From Pseudonocardia sp. (GTDB taxonomy: Bacteria; Actinomycetota; Actinomycetes; Mycobacteriales; Pseudonocardiaceae), in assembly GCA_030147065.1 (NCBI GenBank), contig JASLAP010000585.1:1-5070 (forward strand): 5,070 nt of DNA, read 5' to 3'. Made by a program: the position numbers and the translations under genes. The first letter of the stretch is position 1. Each line of letters begins with the position of its first letter. The notes under the pieces were generated by a model that saw only the letters and a program-made list of their open reading frames with translations, was not told where the DNA came from and made no database searches. Positions 1 to 2,689 of this stretch are shown here, piece by piece.

Positions 1-364
1 CTCCCGTTCCGATGGCTCGGATCCCGACGGCTCCGGTTCCGACGGCTCGGACCCGGAGAGCCGCGACCCCGCTCGATCCGCGAGCGGCACGGACCGATCC
101 GCCGACGAGGCCGGCGCCCCCGACCTGGCCATCGGATCTGCCCGGGAGGGAGATCCGGATACGCGGTTCGACCCGGTCCAGGACGGCCAGGTGTGGCTGA
201 TCTCCGACACCGGTCTCGCCTACCCGGTCGCCGACGACGCCACCCCCCGCGCCCTGGGCATCGCGACCGTGGAACCCGCCCCCGCAGCCCTGCTCGGCTT
301 CCTACCCTCCGGCCCGCTCCAAGACGTCTCCGCAACAGCCGCCGGCCTGGCCGCCCACCGCTGA
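1..364 (+). CDS. eccB: EccB, type VII secretion membrane/periplasmic subunit (C-terminal fragment, 5' end outside window)
   Basis: Reading from base 2 gives 120 codons ending in TGA at 362-364; the start lies upstream of the window. Residues 1 to about 60 are a hydrophilic Ser/Gly/Asp/Pro/Arg linker beginning with the ten-residue unit SDGSDPDGSG, which recurs in part. From residue about 62 comes the family's last conserved segment: VWLISDTGLAYPV at 64-76, then an ALG motif and LLGFLPSGP near the C terminus. In EccB proteins the pattern W-(L/I)-I-S-D-T-G, then Y-x-V, then LP-x-GP closes the periplasmic repeat domain. EccB has one N-terminal membrane helix and a large extracytoplasmic domain, and is a core part of the ESX translocon. 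The low-complexity linker at this point is unusual. Codons such as cta, caa, aca, gaa and gca are commoner here than in eccC and eccD below. Identity rests on the C-terminal motif plus the eccC/eccD neighbourhood. Confidence 0.85.
   Translation, partial: SRSDGSDPDGSGSDGSDPESRDPARSASGTDRSADEAGAPDLAIGSAREGDPDTRFDPVQDGQVWLISDTGLAYPVADDATPRALGIATVEPAPAALLGFLPSGPLQDVSATAAGLAAHR
6..55 (+). repeat. In-frame 30-nt tandem repeat in the eccB linker
   Basis: The 20 bases at 6-25 recur at 36-55, with the only differences at 13/43 and 22/52 (both T/C) and at the last base. The period is 30 nt, or ten codons, so the repeat keeps frame and yields SDGSDP twice with DGSG between. The T/C differences are silent third-position changes in Asp codons, as expected of an old, selected-in-frame repeat. 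More copies may lie upstream of the window. Confidence 0.65.
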
Positions 365-399
365 GGTCAATGCCGCTGCCGATCTTGGCTGCACCCGCG

Positions 400-565
400 G
401 ACCGTGTGGGGTCGGCCGGTCGGCTGCGCGGACACCCGATGGGCCGCGCGGCCACGACAGGGCTGCGACAGGGGACCTGGTGTTCGTCGGTCCCGGTTGC
501 GTCTTCGTGATCGAGGGGCGTGGCGCAGACCGTGTGGTGTCGTCGCAACCGGTCGGCGGGCTGCG
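400..565 (+). repeat. Decayed dispersed duplication
   Basis: The 15 bases at 400-414 (GACCGTGTGGGGTCG) recur at 528-542 with one change (G to T at the eleventh base). Both copies are followed by CCGGTCGG (416-423 and 549-556) and then CTGCG (424-428 and 561-565), with small insertions in the second copy. The offset is about 128-137 bp. This order-preserving similarity suggests an old local duplication of a non-coding segment; chance in GC-rich DNA cannot be excluded. Confidence 0.4.
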
Positions 566-615
566 AGGGCACTCGACGGGCTGCGCGACGCGTGAGGGGC
601 TGCGCGAGGGGTGAG
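558..615 (+). repeat. Three-copy degenerate 19-20 bp tandem repeat
   Basis: Units start at 558, 578 and 597, each opening with GGGCTGCG. The second and third units (578-596 and 597-615) agree at 17 of 19 positions and both end in GTGAG; the first is more diverged. A fourth GGGCTGCG lies alone at 460-467. Nothing links it to transcription or binding; it ends about 37 bases upstream of the -35 box of the next gene. Confidence 0.5.
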
Positions 616-652
616 GGCGGTGGCCGGGTGACGGGCGGGGAGCGGCGCGGGG

Positions 653-683
653 TTGACCTCGAGTCGGCTTCAGCTCCTAGCGT
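653..683 (+). promoter_or_regulatory. Promoter with 19-bp spacer and MerR/SoxR-type operator
   Basis: A strong -35 box TTGACC (653-658) and a -10 box TAGCGT (678-683, TANNNT form) are separated by 19 bp, longer than the usual 17. The spacer carries an imperfect dyad centred at 665/666: CCTCGAGTC against GGCTTCAGC. This matches the general layout of MerR-family sites (SoxR type: CCTCAAGTT/AACTTGAGG) in the CCTC-AGT left part and CTT-AG right part. About 7 of 11 dyad pairs at 655-676 are complementary. MerR-family activators act by untwisting exactly such over-long spacers. Start of transcription would fall near 690, leaving a short leader with the RBS. The regulator itself is not in the window. 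Confidence 0.65.
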
Positions 684-698
684 CGTCGCGAGAACGTC

Positions 699-707
699 GG
701 AGAGGAG
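699..707 (+). promoter_or_regulatory. Ribosome binding site of the DUF6506-like gene
   Basis: GGAGAGGAG lies 7 nt before the ATG at 715. It fixes this start over an open frame that continues in the same phase up to 520, because the promoter boxes at 653-683 sit inside that extension. Confidence 0.75.
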
Positions 708-714
708 ACGACCC

Positions 715-1029
715 ATGGTGACCTGGGCCTACATCTACGAGCACCCGGGAGCGGACCCGGTGGCCGATCGGCACGAGCTGGATCGGGACGGGCAGCGCAC
801 GCTGCTCGTCCCGGTGCCCGACGCGACGGTCGCCCCGGAGGTGGCACGGCAGTTGGTGGACGACGGCGTGCAGCTCGTCGAGCTGTGCGGGGGCTTCACC
901 GCGGTGGCTGGAGCGCGGGTGGTGGAGGCGGTCGGCGGGCGGGTGCCGGTCGGGCAGGTGATGTTCGCGGTGGACTCGGTGCCCGGCGCGGCCGCCTACG
1001 GCGCTGCCTTCACGGAGGCGACGGCCTGA
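715..1029 (+). CDS. DUF6506-like small protein (104 aa)
   Basis: The product is a 104-aa soluble, acidic protein without signal peptide or membrane helix. It begins MVTWAYIYEHPGADP, matching the (A/W)-x-I-(F/Y)-x-x-PGADP start I associate with DUF6506 proteins. The central part (residues 42-61, ending VELCGGF) and the following VVEAVGGRVPVG (69-80) carry the family's conserved ELCGGF and AVGGxVPVG patterns; a predicted alternating beta/alpha layout fits. The Cys-Gly-Gly at 58-60 is the most eye-catching possible functional site. Biochemical function is unknown to me. The gene has its own MerR-type promoter about 30 bases upstream and is followed by convergent eccD, so it is probably monocistronic and not an ESX component. 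The family assignment is from memory of the motif, so moderately sure; that it is a real gene is well supported by promoter, RBS and motif conservation. Confidence 0.8.
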   Translation: MVTWAYIYEHPGADPVADRHELDRDGQRTLLVPVPDATVAPEVARQLVDDGVQLVELCGGFTAVAGARVVEAVGGRVPVGQVMFAVDSVPGAAAYGAAFTEATA

Positions 1030-1036
1030 GCCCGGT

Positions 1037-1111
1037 CGGCACCGCGCACATCCGAGGGCCACCGCGCACACGTCACGACATGCGCGCGGCAGCCATCAGG
1101 TGTGCGCGGCG
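1037..1111. repeat. Cluster of 10-11 bp CCGCGCACA-type motifs at 20-bp steps
   Basis: CACCGCGCACA occurs at 1040-1050 and again exactly 20 bp on at 1060-1070. Inverted counterparts follow on the same 20-bp lattice: TGCGCGCGGC (1081-1090, one mismatch) and TGTGCGCGGC (1101-1110). Bases 1062-1071 and 1100-1109 form a perfect 10-bp inverted repeat with a 28-base spacer. Lying between the 3' ends of two convergent genes, it could be a bidirectional terminator, although the loop is long and no T-run follows. Alternatively it could be a protein-binding array with sites on one face of the helix. Confidence 0.5.
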
Positions 1112-1140
1112 AGGAACGGGGCAGTGCACGGAAGGGACGT

Positions 1141-1195
1141 GGCGTCGGAAGGAGCGCGGTGCCGGGGGCGCGGCGTCGGGAGGGGTGCGGTGCCG
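1141..1195 (+). repeat. 24-bp direct repeat downstream of eccD
   Basis: Bases 1141-1164 recur at 1172-1195 with 21 of 24 identical (differences at unit positions 9, 13 and 15), period 31 bp. Both copies begin GGCGTCGG and end GCGGTGCCG. The GCGCGGTGCCG at 1154-1164 is also the exact reverse complement of 1037-1047, tying this repeat to the motif cluster just upstream. The stretch 1112-1222 shows no coding signal. Confidence 0.55.
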
Positions 1196-1222
1196 AGGCC
1201 CCGGCGAGGGGGCGGGTAGCGG

Positions 1223-2554
1223 TCAGAAGCGACCGGCCAGGGCGAACAGGCCCATCGCCCAGAGGGCCAGGGGGGTGGCGGCGAGGGTGAGTCCCCACTC
1301 GAGGAAGTCGACGGCCCGGCGGGAGACCGGGGTGCCGGCGGGGCGGGTGCGGTGCAGGGCGGCGGCCCCGGCGCCGCCGGCCACCAGCATGACCGCCGCG
1401 GCGAGCACCCCGGCCAGGGCCGGGTCGCGCACGACCAGCAGCCAGGCCAGCCCGGTCGCGGTGGTCGCGGCGCCGGCGAGGAGGGTGCAGGCCGGGGCCG
1501 GGTCGGCGAACCCGCGGGAGCGCAGCCCGAGCACGACGGCGGTGACGGCGGCCAGCGCGGGCCCGGCCCAGCCCCCGGCCGCAGCGGCGACGACCGTCCC
1601 ACCCGCGGCCACCGCGGTGAACCCGCCGACCAGCCCGGCCAGGTAGCCGCGGGCCAGGGCGGCCCGCTCGGCCAGCTCGGCGGGCGGCAACGCGTCCGGC
1701 CCGGAGTCGGCGTCGGTCAGTTCGCCGCCGTCGGCCGGCACCACCGGCCGGGGCAGTCCGGCGAGCGCCAGCGCCGCCCTCGGCAGCACCGGCCCGGCGA
1801 GCAGCGCCAGCACCCCGACCGCGGCCGCCGCCGCAGCGCCCGGGACGTCGAGCCGACCCGAGGCCAGGCCGGCGGCCACCCCGAGCACGGCGCCGATGAT
1901 CACGGCCACCAGGGCCGGGGCGACCACCCGGAGCACGAGTTGTCCGGCCGTGGCGGCCGCGCCGGCCAGCAGGGCGGCCAGGGCCAGCCGGTCCGGGACG
2001 GTCGCCGCCGGGAGCAGCGCCCAGCCCGCCGCCGCGGCCGGCGGGACCGCGGCGAGGGCCATCACCCGGGCGGCGAACCGGTCGCCGGGCCGGGACGCTC
2101 CCGTCACCGCGGCCACCCCGGCGGCGGCCCCGATCGCGGCGGCCAGCAGGCCGCCGACGGCCGTGAGCAGCACCGCCGCGACGGTGGCCAGCACCAGCAC
2201 CAGCGCCGCCGTGCACCGCCGCCGCGCCGATCCGGCCGGGCTCACCGACGCGGCCAGCGCGTCGACCGGGTCGTCGAACACCGGAGGGGCGGGCGTCGGG
2301 CCGTCCGGGGCGATCCGCAGCAGCTCGCCGTCCAGCACGCCCAGTTGCGCCAGGGTCGCCCCCGGCGGCAGCGCTCCACCCGCCGCCCCGCGCAGCCGCC
2401 AGGGGCGCAGCGGCTGGCCCGGCCGCGGCTCGCCGACCAGCTCCAGCACCATCGGGACCAGGTCGGCCACCGCCACGTCGACCGGCAGCGCCACGTCGAC
2501 GGCGGCGCGCGGGGCCAGCACGGTGAGCCGGCAGTAGGCCTGAGCGGTGGTCAC
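1223..2554 (-). CDS. eccD: EccD, type VII secretion integral membrane protein
   Basis: Translation from the GTG at 2554-2552 gives 443 aa ending in TGA at 1225-1223. Residues 1 to about 85 form the ubiquitin-like (YukD) domain: an opening strand CRLTVLAPRAAVDVALP, then PWRLRG, TLAQLGVLDGELLR. A linker (86-112) leads to about 11 hydrophobic helices, roughly 116-133, 134-151, 161-181, 187-206, 211-231, 238-258, 302-322, 324-344, 354-374, 378-399 and 418-438. The hydrophilic gap at 266-300 is the usual cytoplasmic loop between helices 6 and 7. Family hallmarks are LRSRGFADPAPA at 344-355 and SRRAVDFLEWGL at 411-422 before the last helix with PLALWAMGLFAL. Length and architecture match intact EccD, the dimeric membrane barrel of the ESX translocon. 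The start is fixed by a perfect Shine-Dalgarno. The frame stays open upstream only because it runs antisense to eccC. The gene is transcribed away from eccC and converges on the DUF6506-like gene. Confidence 0.93.
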   Translation of the reverse strand: MTTAQAYCRLTVLAPRAAVDVALPVDVAVADLVPMVLELVGEPRPGQPLRPWRLRGAAGGALPPGATLAQLGVLDGELLRIAPDGPTPAPPVFDDPVDALAASVSPAGSARRRCTAALVLVLATVAAVLLTAVGGLLAAAIGAAAGVAAVTGASRPGDRFAARVMALAAVPPAAAAGWALLPAATVPDRLALAALLAGAAATAGQLVLRVVAPALVAVIIGAVLGVAAGLASGRLDVPGAAAAAAVGVLALLAGPVLPRAALALAGLPRPVVPADGGELTDADSGPDALPPAELAERAALARGYLAGLVGGFTAVAAGGTVVAAAAGGWAGPALAAVTAVVLGLRSRGFADPAPACTLLAGAATTATGLAWLLVVRDPALAGVLAAAVMLVAGGAGAAALHRTRPAGTPVSRRAVDFLEWGLTLAATPLALWAMGLFALAGRF

Positions 2555-2560
2555 CGGAGG

Positions 2561-2567
2561 ACCTCCT
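2561..2567 (-). promoter_or_regulatory. Ribosome binding site of eccD
   Basis: On the minus strand AGGAGGT stands 6 nt before the GTG start at 2554. It selects the GTG, which is followed by codons for TTAQAYCRL, the normal EccD N terminus. Confidence 0.85.
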
Positions 2568-2577
2568 GGGAGCACGG

Positions 2578-2670
2578 GACGAGTTGTCCGGAACGGCCCC
2601 GCCGGTGCGGAGCGGGTGCCTAGCATCGCAGCGCCCGGCCGGCCGGCGGGGCGATTCCGGACAAGTCGTG
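2578..2670. promoter_or_regulatory. Divergent eccD/eccC promoter region with 28-bp interrupted inverted repeat
   Basis: Bases 2578-2605 and 2643-2670 are inverted copies of each other at 24 of 28 positions, separated by 37 bp. Two 10-bp blocks match exactly: TTGTCCGGAA (2584-2593, inverted at 2655-2664) and GCCCCGCCGG (2596-2605, inverted at 2643-2652). Between the arms, TAGCAT (2621-2626) is a TANNNT-type -10 candidate for eccC. The same CTAG core gives a poorer one for eccD. No good -35 lies 17 bp from TAGCAT. If transcription starts near 2633, TTGTCCGGAA would sit around -49 to -40, an activator position. The near-symmetric arrangement suggests one regulator controls both genes. The repeat is seen directly; the regulatory role is inferred. 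Confidence 0.65.
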
Positions 2671-2679
2671 GCCGCGCCG

Positions 2680-2686
2680 AGGAGGA
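2680..2686 (+). promoter_or_regulatory. Ribosome binding site of eccC
   Basis: AGGAGGA ends only 3 nt before the ATG at 2690, slightly tight spacing. In-frame GTG codons at 2699 and 2705 are possible alternative starts at longer spacing, but the ATG is the best choice. Confidence 0.7.
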
Positions 2687-2689
2687 CTC

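Larger units (their letters stand above)
365..652. other. Non-coding gap between eccB and the DUF6506-like gene
   Basis: No convincing gene is seen. The open frames crossing it encode Arg/Pro/Gly-rich composition noise, lack well-placed ribosome binding sites, and match no family I recognise. It holds a perfect 12-bp palindrome (GGCCGCGCGGCC, 442-453) and a possible stem-loop (GGGACC 472-477 with GGTCCC 489-494, extendable by 465-469/496-500 across an internal loop). The stem-loop lies about 100 nt after the eccB stop and could be a terminator, but no T-tract follows, so this is weak. Degenerate repeats are listed separately. Confidence 0.6.

Noticed and set aside
465..500. Rho-independent terminator for eccB
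   Set aside because: A 6-bp core stem with an 11-nt loop and internal mismatches, no T-tract; kept only as a remark in the gap entry.
193..595. Two plus-strand open frames overlapping the eccB end and the following gap
   Set aside because: Arg/Pro-rich composition, no ribosome binding site, and partly out of frame with the recognisable eccB C terminus.
558..615. CRISPR array
   Set aside because: The units are contiguous 19-20 bp tandem copies with no unique spacers, and no cas genes are present.
520..714. N-terminal extension of the DUF6506-like gene to an upstream ATG at 520
   Set aside because: The extension would contain the promoter boxes and the RBS, has a non-family Arg/Gly-rich composition, and the protein family starts at the ATG at 715.
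1352..2623. Plus-strand open frames antisense to eccD
   Set aside because: Gly/Arg/Gln repeat-like translation; the minus strand encodes an unmistakable EccD with 11 membrane helices.
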